Shown: piece by piece, positions 9,657 to 17,251 of the stretch
Numbering within the stretch: position 1 is the stretch's first letter
Layout of the letters: each line of letters starts with the position of its first letter
Assembly (NCBI RefSeq): GCF_035989885.1
Contig: NZ_CP108518.1
Coordinates: 6,315,001 to 6,379,000, forward strand
From: Streptomyces sp. NBC_01232
Lineage (GTDB): Bacteria; Actinomycetota; Actinomycetes; Streptomycetales; Streptomycetaceae
Length of the DNA: 64,000 bases
Direction: 5' to 3'
Program-made: the position numbers and the translations under genes
The notes under the pieces: model-generated
Told to the model about the DNA's origin: nothing
Databases searched by the model: none
The model's input: the letters and a program-made list of their open reading frames with translations, nothing else

Positions 9657-9731
9657 GCATCGGGAGGCAGGGCCTGATCCGAGGACAGGCCGGCCCCCGA
9701 AACGACGCAGCCGGAGATCCCGCCCGGAAGT

Positions 9732-11399
9732 TCAGACGACCGGCGGCAGCAGCGCCCTGCGGGCGCTCGCTGCCCGGTCGTCCAGCGACACCGGTGCGGG
9801 CTCCGGATGCGGCGCACATGTGACACGCCACCCCGGGGTGGCGCCCGTCAGCAGGTACCGCTCCACGTGACGGTCCACGCAGCCATTGCCTCCGCCGACC
9901 ACTCCGTGGGAGCCGGCCCCCGTCTCCGTCACCAGCGAAGCCCCCGCGCCGAGCCGCCGCTGGAGTTCCAGCGCCCCCGGGTAGGGGGTCGCCCCGTCCC
10001 GCTCCGCCGCGACGACCAGGGTCCTGGGCAGCCGCTCGGGCTGCGCCCCTACCGCCACCGGCCGCTGCCGCTCGCGCACCGGCCAGGAGGCGCACGGGAG
10101 GTTCAGGAAGGCATTGGCCCAGGTCTCGAAGGGGGCCCTGCGGGCCAGCTCGGTGTTGTCGCGGTCCCAGGTCTGCCAGTCCGCGGGCCAGGAGGCGTCG
10201 TTGCAGAGCACCGCCGTGTACACCGCCGTCGCGTTCTCCGCCTCGGCCGCCGTCCGGGGGTCCGGGGCCGCCTGGGCGGTCAGCGGCGCCGGATCGCCGC
10301 GCAGGAAGGCCGCGAGGGCCGCGGCCCGCTCCGGCCAGACGTCGTCGTAGTAGGCGGCCTGGAGGTAGGCGGCCCGCAGTTCGCCGGTGCCGACGACCCC
10401 GCCCGCGGGCGTACGGGCCACCGCGTCCAGGACGCGCCCGTAGCTCGCCTGTACGGCGGCCGGGGTGGCGCCGAGCCGGTACGTGCCGTGGTGCCGGGCC
10501 GCCCAGGCGCGGAAGTCGTACCAGCGGCGCTCGAAGCCGGGTGACTGGTCGAGGTTGTTGCGGTACCAGACGCGGCGCGGGTCGGGATCGACCGCCGAGT
10601 CGAGGACCATCCGGCGCACGCGGCCCGGGTGCAGGGTGGCGTAGACGGCTGCGAGGTAGGTGCCGTACGAGGCGCCCATGAAGGTCAGCCTCGGTTCGCC
10701 GAGCGCGGCCCGCAGGACGTCCAGGTCGCGGGCGTTGTTGAGCGTCGTGTAGTGCGGCAGGGCCGCGCCGGCCAGCCGTGCGCAGCCGCGGGCGTAGGCC
10801 CGGGCGGCCGCGAGGCGCTGCCTCTTGTACGCCGGGGAGGGGTCGACCGGGACCTGGGTGGGGCCCTGGGCCCGGGTGGCGGGGTCCTGGCAGGACAGCG
10901 GGGCGGAGCGGCCGACACCGCGCGGGGCGTAGCCGACGAGGTCGTAGGCGGCGGCGATCCGCTCCCGGCCGGGGAGCCCCGCGGTGAGCGGGAAGAACAT
11001 GCCCGAGGCGCCGGGGCCGCCGGGGTTGTGGACCAGCGCGCCCTGTCGGACCGCGCCGCCGGCGCCGGTGGCGACGACCCGGCTGACGGTGAGGGAGATC
11101 TGCGGGCCGTCGGGTCGGGCGTAGTCGAGCGGTACGCGCAGGGTGGCGCAGCGGACCGGGGCGGGGAGTTCCTCCACGTCCGGGCAGTGGCGGAAGTCAA
11201 GGCCGCCATTGCCCCCGGCCGCCGCCCCGGCCGCCGCACGGCGGGCGACGAGGGCGGCGCCGGCGGCCTCGGCGGCCGTCCCGCCGAGCGGGACGGGCGG
11301 TGCGGTCGGCGCGGCGTGGGCCGGGAGGTGGGCCGGGACGCAGAGGGCGAGGGAGAGCGCCCCCAGCGCGGCTGCGCGGCGTACCGGGTCCGTCCCCAT
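9732..11399 (-). CDS. Secreted S33-family peptidase, TAP-like alpha/beta hydrolase
   Basis: The 555-residue protein has an N-terminal Sec-type signal peptide (about 1-30, ending AHAAPTAPP). Its alpha/beta-hydrolase fold matches Streptomyces tripeptidyl aminopeptidases: oxyanion segment NPGGPGASGM, nucleophile elbow GASYGTYL, Asp in AAERDGATPY and His in GAGSHGVVGG. The C-terminal 'TAP-like' domain is present (ALELQRRLGAGA). Cysteines (FRHCPDVEE, CATLRV, SCQD, CARL, LCND, CASW, GCVDRH, VTCAP) suggest disulfides, fitting export. It probably removes N-terminal peptides from extracellular substrates. AGGAAGGGG precedes the ATG, immediately next to an 11-bp dyad at 11411-11437. It follows the MNIO operon on the same strand. 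Confidence 0.88.
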   Translation of the reverse strand: MGTDPVRRAAALGALSLALCVPAHLPAHAAPTAPPVPLGGTAAEAAGAALVARRAAAGAAAGGNGGLDFRHCPDVEELPAPVRCATLRVPLDYARPDGPQISLTVSRVVATGAGGAVRQGALVHNPGGPGASGMFFPLTAGLPGRERIAAAYDLVGYAPRGVGRSAPLSCQDPATRAQGPTQVPVDPSPAYKRQRLAAARAYARGCARLAGAALPHYTTLNNARDLDVLRAALGEPRLTFMGASYGTYLAAVYATLHPGRVRRMVLDSAVDPDPRRVWYRNNLDQSPGFERRWYDFRAWAARHHGTYRLGATPAAVQASYGRVLDAVARTPAGGVVGTGELRAAYLQAAYYDDVWPERAAALAAFLRGDPAPLTAQAAPDPRTAAEAENATAVYTAVLCNDASWPADWQTWDRDNTELARRAPFETWANAFLNLPCASWPVRERQRPVAVGAQPERLPRTLVVAAERDGATPYPGALELQRRLGAGASLVTETGAGSHGVVGGGNGCVDRHVERYLLTGATPGWRVTCAPHPEPAPVSLDDRAASARRALLPPVV

Positions 11400-11410
11400 G
11401 GCGACCCCTT

Positions 11411-11437
11411 CCTCTCATCGGATGAACCGATGAGAGG
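11411..11437. promoter_or_regulatory. Perfect 11-bp dyad next to the peptidase ribosome-binding site
   Basis: CCTCTCATCGG (11411-11421) and CCGATGAGAGG (11427-11437) form a perfect inverted repeat around ATGAA. It ends 12 bp before the peptidase start and abuts its Shine-Dalgarno. In minus-strand RNA it would fold into a hairpin that could act as the terminator of the Cys-tail operon, mask the peptidase ribosome-binding site, or as DNA bind a dimeric repressor. The symmetry is seen; the role is inferred. Confidence 0.6.
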
Positions 11438-11532
11438 CCTGGGTGCCGCGGTTGTAAAGGATCATCTCCGGGTGTCGGTGCCGATGGCCCCATTGCCGCG
11501 TGAACCGCCCCCGGTTGCCGTACCCCGGCCGG

Positions 11533-12576
11533 TCAGGAGCTGCTGCCGCAGCTGGAGCCGGACGAACTGCCGCAGCTCGACGAACTGCCGCAGCTGGAGC
11601 TGCTGCTCGAACAGCTGGAGCCGCCGCCGGAGGAGCCACAGCTACTGCCGGAGGAGAAGCAGCCGCCCCCCGAGGAACCGCAGCCCGAACCGCTGCCGCA
11701 GCTCGAACCGCCGCTGCCGCCGTCGCTCGCGGCGCACCAGACGATCGGCAGCACCGCCGCCGCGGACCAGTCCGCAGAACTGTCCGTGCCGTGGGGCCGG
11801 GTGCCGGACTGGGCCGCGGCCAGCCGGGTGCCGCGCACGGCGGGCACCAACTGCTGGCGCAGGTAGGGGTCCCGCAGACCGCGCAGCCCGAACAGAGCGG
11901 TCTGCACGTGCGCGGCCGGGTCGTTGCGGTGGGCGGAGCGGATGTCGCGCAGCGCCCGCGTCCCCGCCGCGGTGACCCGGCTCTTGGCCCGGGCCGCGCA
12001 GACCAGACCGACGACGATGCCGCCGATCAGCGCGAGCAGCACCTTCGCGATGAACGGCACCCCGGAGCCGGACGAGGCGATGAGCGACACGACGGTCAGC
12101 ACCATCGACACCGGGATCAGGAGCGCGCACACGGCGGCCTGGGTCAGGGCCCAGCGCCGGTGGCGCCGCAGACCGGATCCGGGCGGGGTGATCAGCCCGC
12201 GGTCGGCCAGCGCGTCCCCGATCTCCTGGACGGCCGGGTCGCACATGGCGGCGAAGCGCACCTGGTAGAGCCAGCCGGAGGGCGCTGCCTGGTGGGCCCG
12301 CAGGACGGCCCGCTCGGCGGGGTCGTTGGCCCGCGCCCCGGGGCGTACCTGCACGATGCCCGGGCCGCCGCCCACCAGCCGGCCGTCGCCGAGCATCGAG
12401 ACGAGCGCGGCGTCGACGACGGTGCCGGGGCCACCGACCACGAAGGCGGCCTCGGAGAGGTCGTGCAGTGCAGGGGCGGGTCCCGCGGGCCCGGACCGGG
12501 ACCTGCGGAGCCCGGCCATCAGCAGGACGGAGGAGACGATGACGGCGATCCACATCGCCAGGGCGAGGAGGTTCAT
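11533..12576 (-). CDS. TIGR04222-like membrane protein with Cys/Ser/Gly-rich C-terminal tail
   Basis: This 347-residue protein has three predicted membrane segments (about 3-22, 142-167, 173-194) and a soluble domain between the first two ([29 protein letters not shown]). The last 63 residues (285-347) are almost only Ser, Gly and Cys, with eight cysteines at 293, 299, 306, 313, 322, 329, 335 and 343, spaced 6-9 apart. The N-terminal part resembles actinobacterial TIGR04222 proteins, which are known for such tails. It is translationally coupled (ATGA at 12573-12576) to the DUF692 enzyme gene upstream. This arrangement suggests that the tail is the enzyme's substrate, though that is inference. 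Codon use in the tail is not obviously foreign. Confidence 0.8.
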   Translation of the reverse strand: MNLLALAMWIAVIVSSVLLMAGLRRSRSGPAGPAPALHDLSEAAFVVGGPGTVVDAALVSMLGDGRLVGGGPGIVQVRPGARANDPAERAVLRAHQAAPSGWLYQVRFAAMCDPAVQEIGDALADRGLITPPGSGLRRHRRWALTQAAVCALLIPVSMVLTVVSLIASSGSGVPFIAKVLLALIGGIVVGLVCAARAKSRVTAAGTRALRDIRSAHRNDPAAHVQTALFGLRGLRDPYLRQQLVPAVRGTRLAAAQSGTRPHGTDSSADWSAAAVLPIVWCAASDGGSGGSSCGSGSGCGSSGGGCFSSGSSCGSSGGGSSCSSSSSSCGSSSSCGSSSGSSCGSSS

Positions 12577-13904
12577 GCCGCTCTCCCCGCGAGCGTCCGG
12601 GCCCAGCGCACGATCCGGCGCGGTGGCCTGGCTCCGGACCGCTCGCGCCACCAGTCGGTGAGCCGGCGCCGGGCGGCCGGATCGGCCGGCAGGTCCCGGA
12701 TCAGCAGGTCCTCGGCGAAGTCCAGCGCGTCCCGGCGGTATCCGGCGGTCATGGGGCGCCCCTTGGCGTACGAGAGGAACACCTCGCGGTACGCGTCCGG
12801 GCCGCCCAGAATCCCGGGCAGCTCGGGGGCCAGCCTGGCCACCACGTCCGCCCGCTTGGCGGCCAGCGCCCGGGCCTGTACCCGGATCCGCCGGCGGTCG
12901 AAGCCCTCGGGCACGGGGGTCCCGGCCACCAGCGCCGACAGCAGCGCGGCCTGGCCGAGCGCCACCCGGGTCCGGGCCGACTCCTCGACCGGGCGCGGCC
13001 CGGTGCCGACCGGAGCGGACCCGGCCACGGCCGGCTCCTCCGGTGCGGACGCCCCTGCGGTCCGTGCCGTCACCGCCGCTCCGGCCGTCCCCGATGTCAC
13101 CACCGCGCGGATCGCGGACAGCTCGCCCGCGAGCTCCGCCTCCGCCGGGAAGTCGTCGTCCCGTTCCAGCAGGACGCCGGGCGGATCCACCCGGGAGCGC
13201 AGCTCGGCCAGCAGGTCGAGCACCACCGGCGGCACCGGGTGCGCGTGGGTGTCGTGCCAGACGCCGCCCCGCTCGATGCCGCCCGCCACGTGCACGTACG
13301 CCAGCGCCTCCAGCGGGATCGCGTCCAGCACGGCCGCCGGGTCCTCGCCCCGGTTGACCCGGTTGGTGTGCAGGTTGGCCACGTCGATGAGCAGCCGGAC
13401 ACCGGTCCGCTCGACCAGCTCCGTGAGGAACTGCCCCTCGGTCAGCTCCTCGCCCGGCCACGAGAACAGCGCGGCGATGTTCTCCAGGGCCAGCGGCACG
13501 GGCAGCGCGTCCTGCGCGATCCGTACGTTCTCGCACAGCACGTCCAGCGCGTCGCGGGTGCGCGGCACCGGCAGCAGGTGGCCGGCCTCCAGGACGGGCG
13601 AGGACGTCCGTACGAAGGCGATGTGCTCGCTGACGAGCGGCGCCCCCAGCGCCACCGCCCGCTCGCCGAGCGCCGCCAGCTTCGCCGGATCGGGGCGGTC
13701 GGCACCGCCGAGGCCCAGCGACACCCCGTGCGGCACCACGCGCGTCCCCCGCTCGCGCAGCCGCATCAGGGACTCCGGCAGGTGGCCGGGGCATACGTTC
13801 TCGGCCACCACCTCGACCCAGTCCAGGCCGGGCAGCCGCTCGACGGCGTCCGCGATCTCCGGCCGCCAGCCGATGCCCACCCCCAGGTGTGCCATGGGTT
13901 TCAT
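12573..13904 (-). CDS. DUF692 multinuclear non-haem iron (MNIO) enzyme with fused C-terminal domain
   Basis: The 443-residue protein has an N-terminal TIM-barrel-like DUF692 domain (about 5-265), an Ala/Pro-rich linker (268-312) and a distinct C-terminal helical domain (313-443). Probable iron ligands follow the family pattern: H59 (VPHGVSL), H94 (SEHIAF), E141 (LENIAA), D174/N177/H179 (DVANLHTN), H205 (YVHVAG), D218/H220/H222 (DTHAHPV) and E247 (LERDDD). Characterised members (MbnB, TglH, ChrH types) oxidatively modify cysteines or the backbone of peptides using a partner protein. The C-terminal domain ([17 protein letters not shown]...) looks like a built-in partner. GAGGGGCGAGGGG precedes the ATG at 13904. 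The stop overlaps the Cys-tail protein's start. Confidence 0.88.
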   Translation of the reverse strand: MKPMAHLGVGIGWRPEIADAVERLPGLDWVEVVAENVCPGHLPESLMRLRERGTRVVPHGVSLGLGGADRPDPAKLAALGERAVALGAPLVSEHIAFVRTSSPVLEAGHLLPVPRTRDALDVLCENVRIAQDALPVPLALENIAALFSWPGEELTEGQFLTELVERTGVRLLIDVANLHTNRVNRGEDPAAVLDAIPLEALAYVHVAGGIERGGVWHDTHAHPVPPVVLDLLAELRSRVDPPGVLLERDDDFPAEAELAGELSAIRAVVTSGTAGAAVTARTAGASAPEEPAVAGSAPVGTGPRPVEESARTRVALGQAALLSALVAGTPVPEGFDRRRIRVQARALAAKRADVVARLAPELPGILGGPDAYREVFLSYAKGRPMTAGYRRDALDFAEDLLIRDLPADPAARRRLTDWWRERSGARPPRRIVRWARTLAGRAA

Positions 13905-14013
13905 GTCCCCTCGCCCCCTCTCGTCGCACTGTGTGCCGATGTCATGGCCCCGACGGAGTCCCGCCAACCGCAGGAGGGGACGTTCAGAGGAACATTTGAG
14001 GTTCCCGCCGGCC

Positions 14014-14098
14014 GGGGATCCGCGTCGGGGTCCGTGGCGGGGTCCGTGCCGGGGTCCGCGTCTGCGCTCGTGTGGGGGTTCGTGTCCGGGTTCGTGTC
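14014..14098. repeat. Degenerate 12-13-bp tandem repeat
   Basis: About seven imperfect copies of GGGGTCCGTGNC occur head to tail: 14014-14026, 14027-14038, 14039-14050, 14051-14062, 14063-14074, 14075-14087 and 14088-14098. They fill the gap between the Pth2 stop and the MNIO promoter region. The array carries no convincing gene in any frame. It may be replication slippage or contain spaced regulatory elements. Confidence 0.6.
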
Positions 14099-14849
14099 AG
14101 AGCCGGGCCCGCAGCGCCGGATGGTCGGCCACCACCGTCGCGCTGCCCGGTGCGATCTCGGTGAATCCGGCGTCCCGGACCACCGGCAGCCCGCTCCCGC
14201 TCAGCTCCGCCCACCGCTCGCGCGGGGCCGTCCGTACCGCCAGCCGGAAACCGGAATCCCGCCAGGCGGCCCGCTCCGGCTCCGCCAGTTCCCACCACGC
14301 GAGCTGCGCCGCGTGCCCGGCCTGGGCCATGGCCTTGCCGGCCGACATGCCGAGACCGGGGTTCAGCCACAGCACGGGCAGACCCGGCTCCGCGTGCGCG
14401 GCGACCGGTTCGGGGTCGTCCAGTTCGGTGCCCGACACCTGGAGCTTGGCCAGCTCCTTGGGCCAGCCGTCGAGGGGGACCGGCGGGAAGACCCGTACCT
14501 GCGCGTCCTCTCCGTGCACCGTGACGCCCGGCAGGGTCTCCGCCTTGCGCCACTCCGCGCCGCGCGCCCGCCGGACCACCTTGCGGATCCGGGCGTCCTG
14601 CCAGTCGCGGACGGCCTGGGCCCACTCGCCCTCGCCGTGCGCCCGCTCGTCGGTGAGCAGGACCAGCACGGCGCGGGCGGCCGTCTCCAGGGCGTCGGTC
14701 CGGGCCGGCGGCGCGGCCTTCTCGATGCGCACCACCAGCGGCAGGACGAACTGCGGGGCCTCGTCGCGCAGTACGTGCTCCTGCCGGAAGGGGCTGTCCG
14801 CCCCGACCGCGGGGACGTCGGAGATGTCGTTCGTGTGCTGGCTGCTCAT
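14097..14849 (-). CDS. Pth2-family peptidyl-tRNA hydrolase domain protein
   Basis: The C-terminal third of this 250-residue protein (about 155-248) matches Pth2-type peptidyl-tRNA hydrolases: LPVLWLNPGLGMSAGKAMAQ followed by AGHAAQLAWWEL, with the conserved Lys and His of that family, then GLPVVRDAGFTEIAPGSATV near the end. Pth2 enzymes release peptides stuck to tRNA. The N-terminal 150 residues (VLRDEAPQFVLPLVVRIEK; QDARIRKVVRRARGAEWRK) are not part of the classical domain and have no recognised function. No signal peptide. The ATG at 14849 has only a weak GGCGGG next to it; a GTG at 14873 is the alternative. It lies upstream of the MNIO operon on the same strand, separated by the tandem repeat. 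Confidence 0.75.
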   Translation of the reverse strand: MSSQHTNDISDVPAVGADSPFRQEHVLRDEAPQFVLPLVVRIEKAAPPARTDALETAARAVLVLLTDERAHGEGEWAQAVRDWQDARIRKVVRRARGAEWRKAETLPGVTVHGEDAQVRVFPPVPLDGWPKELAKLQVSGTELDDPEPVAAHAEPGLPVLWLNPGLGMSAGKAMAQAGHAAQLAWWELAEPERAAWRDSGFRLAVRTAPRERWAELSGSGLPVVRDAGFTEIAPGSATVVADHPALRARL

Positions 14850-14920
14850 CCCGCCAAGGATGCCAGCCTCCACCTTCAGGAGGATGCCCCGGGTGGCCGG
14901 GCCGGGTGAGGATCGCAGCC

Positions 14921-15601
14921 ATGAAGAGTGATCTTTTCGCGTCCGAGAACATGGCCCAGGCGGCCGTCACCCCCGGCATGAGCCTGCAGAACGCCAAGTC
15001 CGTGAAGTACAACGTCAGCGGTGAAATGCTGGCCCGTCAGGGCTCGATGGTCGCCTTCCGCGGCAACCTCCAGTTCGAGCGCAAGGGACAGGGCATAGGC
15101 GGCATGCTCAAGCGCGCCGTGACGGGCGAGGGCCTCGCGCTCATGTCCGTACGCGGCCAGGGCGAGGCCTGGTTCGCCCACCAGGGAGCCAACTGCTTCA
15201 TCATCGACTTCGAGCCGGGCGACGCCCTGACCATCAACGGCCGAAACGTCCTGTGCTTCGACACGACCCTGTCCTACGAGATCAGGATGGTGAAGGGCGC
15301 CGGCATGACCGGCGGCGGCCTCTTCAACAGCCTTTTCACCGGCACCGGCAAGCTCGCCGTCGTCTGCGACGGCCACCCGATCATCATCCCGGTCACCGCC
15401 CAGGCCCCGGTCTACGTGGACACGGACGCGGTGGTCGGATGGAGCGCCGGGCTGGAGACCGGCCTGCACCGCTCCCAGTCGGTCGGCTCGATGATCCGCG
15501 GCGGCTCCGGCGAGGCCGTCCAGCTCAAGCTGAGCGGCGAGGGCTTCGTCATCGTCCGCCCGAGCGAGGTCACCGAGTCGACGGCCGCCTACCGAACCTG
15601 A
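14921..15601 (+). CDS. AIM24 family protein
   Basis: The 226-residue protein has the beta-rich AIM24/TIGR00266-like fold signature: MLARQGSMVAFRGNLQFER, GEGLALMSVRGQGEAWFAHQ, CFIIDFEPGDALTINGRNVL and GGLFNSLFTGTGKLAVVCDG. Mitochondrial Aim24 is needed for inner-membrane organisation; bacterial members have no proven role. No signal peptide or membrane helix is visible. ATG 14921 has GAGGA at 9-bp spacing; the upstream GTG at 14906 lacks a ribosome site. It is divergent from the Pth2 gene by 71 bp. The ABC-transporter remnant starts immediately after the stop, so the two may once have been co-transcribed. Confidence 0.85.
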   Translation: MKSDLFASENMAQAAVTPGMSLQNAKSVKYNVSGEMLARQGSMVAFRGNLQFERKGQGIGGMLKRAVTGEGLALMSVRGQGEAWFAHQGANCFIIDFEPGDALTINGRNVLCFDTTLSYEIRMVKGAGMTGGGLFNSLFTGTGKLAVVCDGHPIIIPVTAQAPVYVDTDAVVGWSAGLETGLHRSQSVGSMIRGGSGEAVQLKLSGEGFVIVRPSEVTESTAAYRT

Positions 15602-15606
15602 CCGGT

Positions 15607-16256
15607 GTGGGCCGCCACTACGGACGGCGCGGGCCCTGGGTGCTGCGCGGGGTCTCGCTGGAGCTGCCGCGCGGAGCCCTCGTACGGATCGAGGGCGGCA
15701 ACGGCGGCGGACGGACTGGAGCGGTTCGGCGCCGCCGCGTACGCCCGCACCCCGCTGGCCGAACTGTCCAAGGGGACCAGCCAGAAGGTGGCCGTCGCGC
15801 AGGCGCTGCTCGCCGAGCCGGGGCTGCTCGTCCTCGACGAGGCGTGGACCGGCCTCGACGCGTCCGCCCGGGCGGAGCTGGACCGCGCCGTCGCCGAACG
15901 CACCGCCGCCGGAGGCACCGTGGTGTTCGTGGACCACGACCCGCGGCGGCTCGCGGGCGCGGCCGACGCCCGCCACCCTCGCGGTGGCGGCCTGCGCACT
16001 GACCGGCCTCGCCGTGGGTGCCCTGTGCAGCAGGCCGCTTCTGCGGCGCCGCGGTCACGGGGTCCTGGCCGGGACCCTCGGCTCCCTGCTGGCCTGGGTC
16101 CTTCCGTTCTCCCCGGCCCGGGGCGCGGTGTCCGCCCTGGTGACGGCGTCGGGCCCGGGCCCGGTGCCGCTGCCGGTCGCGGCACTGGCGGGTGCGCTGC
16201 TGCTGGCCGCCGTGGTGGGCACGACGGCCTGCCTGGTGGCCGCGCGGCGGAGCTGA
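15607..16256 (+). pseudogene. Collapsed ABC transporter (ATPase plus permease remnant)
   Basis: Three fragments in three frames read as pieces of an ATPase-permease pair. Fragment 1 (about 15607-15710, frame of 15607) is an ATPase start, VGRHYGRRGPWVLRGVSLEL, ending in a broken Walker A (EGGNGGG, then no GKS/T). Fragment 2 (about 15710-15965) resumes at the end of the helical domain: LERFGAAAYARTPLAELSKG, the signature-like region, Walker B (LLVLDEAWTGLD) and H-loop (VVFVDHD). Fragment 3 (about 15968-16256) is a hydrophobic permease C-terminus (TLAVAACALTGLAVGALCSR). At least two deletions are implied: Walker A to helical domain, and ATPase end to permease end. It cannot encode a working transporter. 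The TolB-like gene on the other strand reads into it. Confidence 0.8.
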
Positions 16257-17251
16257 AGAACGCCCGGGCCGATGGCTGCGGGGGAGGAGGCGTCCGGGGC
16301 GAGGAGACGGGGCTGGCCCGTGCCGTCGGCCGGGACCGACCAGATGTCGCTCGCGCGGCCGCCCCGGCCCGGCAGGGCGTAGGCGAGGGTCGAGTCGTCC
16401 AGCCAGACGGCCTGGTCGTCGACGCTGTGCGCTTCGGCGGACGGGTGCTCGCGCATCGTCGCCAGGTCCAGGACATACAGCCGCCAGGGTGCCCGGGGGT
16501 CGTCGGAGACCTTCTTCTTGAAGGCGACGCGGGTGCCGTCCGGTGACAGCGAGGGGCATTCGGCGTTCTCGCGCAGGGCCTTGGCCGACCATGCGCGCAG
16601 GTCGCCCTCGACGAGGTGGGTGATGCCCCGGGTGGAGACGGTGGCGTAGAAGCGGTTGTCGTCGGCGGCGAAGGTCACGCCCCAGTAGTTGACGTCGGAG
16701 TCGTGGTGGCGGGTCCCGCCCAGGGTCAGCGGGATCTGCTCGATCGACTTGATCAGGTAGCCGGTGCGCAGGTCCAGGACGGCCGTCCGGGTGGAGAACG
16801 CGGCCGTGTTGTAGGAGTCGCCGGTCGTGAAGGTGGTCCAGGAGAGCACCTGCCCCGAGGCCGAGACACGGGCCCGGTTCGGGATGCCGGGCACGGTCAC
16901 CCTGCGCACCTCCCGTAGCCGCCCGTCGAGGACGAGGGCCTCGGTGCGCGCCGGGACCCCGGGCAGTTTGCGCAGGCACAGGGCGTGGCCCCCGGCGGTG
17001 TGGAAGCGGTCGCAGGAGGGGCCGCCGGTCACCCGCGGCAGGCCGGGGCCGCCCTGGCGCGCGACCCGCCCGCCGGCCGTGTCCCGGAAGTAGAGCCCGG
17101 GCTCCTCGACGGTGAAGGAGGCGTCCGCCTGCTGTCCGGGTGGCCGTTCCCGGTGCCGTGCGTCCAGTACGTAGCTCAAGGAGCCGCCCGCGAGCACCAG
17201 GACGGCGGTGACGACGAGGGCGAGGCGGAGCCGGCGGGACGGGGGGTTCAC
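16055..17251 (-). CDS. TolB/WD40-like beta-propeller membrane-anchored protein
   Basis: The 398-residue protein has an N-terminal membrane anchor (LALVVTAVLVLAGGSLSYVL, about 9-28) and an extracytoplasmic propeller-like body with repeated segments such as PSLSPDGTRVAFKKK and DIWSVPADGTGQPRLL, typical of TolB-like proteins. It may act as a scaffold or sensor; no catalytic residues are visible. GTG 17251 overlaps the MFS stop (GTGA). The last 65 or so codons (16055-16256) are antisense to the permease remnant and are low-complexity (SSSAPASAATGSGTGPGPDA). The native stop was therefore probably lost in the deletion that collapsed the ABC locus, giving a foreign tail. The true original end was likely near 16270. 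Confidence 0.75.
   Translation of the reverse strand: MNPPSRRLRLALVVTAVLVLAGGSLSYVLDARHRERPPGQQADASFTVEEPGLYFRDTAGGRVARQGGPGLPRVTGGPSCDRFHTAGGHALCLRKLPGVPARTEALVLDGRLREVRRVTVPGIPNRARVSASGQVLSWTTFTTGDSYNTAAFSTRTAVLDLRTGYLIKSIEQIPLTLGGTRHHDSDVNYWGVTFAADDNRFYATVSTRGITHLVEGDLRAWSAKALRENAECPSLSPDGTRVAFKKKVSDDPRAPWRLYVLDLATMREHPSAEAHSVDDQAVWLDDSTLAYALPGRGGRASDIWSVPADGTGQPRLLAPDASSPAAIGPGVLQLRRAATRQAVVPTTAASSSAPASAATGSGTGPGPDAVTRADTAPRAGENGRTQASREPRVPARTP

Noticed and set aside
14014..14098. CRISPR or prophage att array
   Set aside because: Degenerate head-to-tail repeats without unique spacers and no integrase nearby.
11500..14931. 1143-codon open frame on the plus strand
   Set aside because: Antisense to the Cys-tail, DUF692 and Pth2 genes, with no motif and a biased composition.
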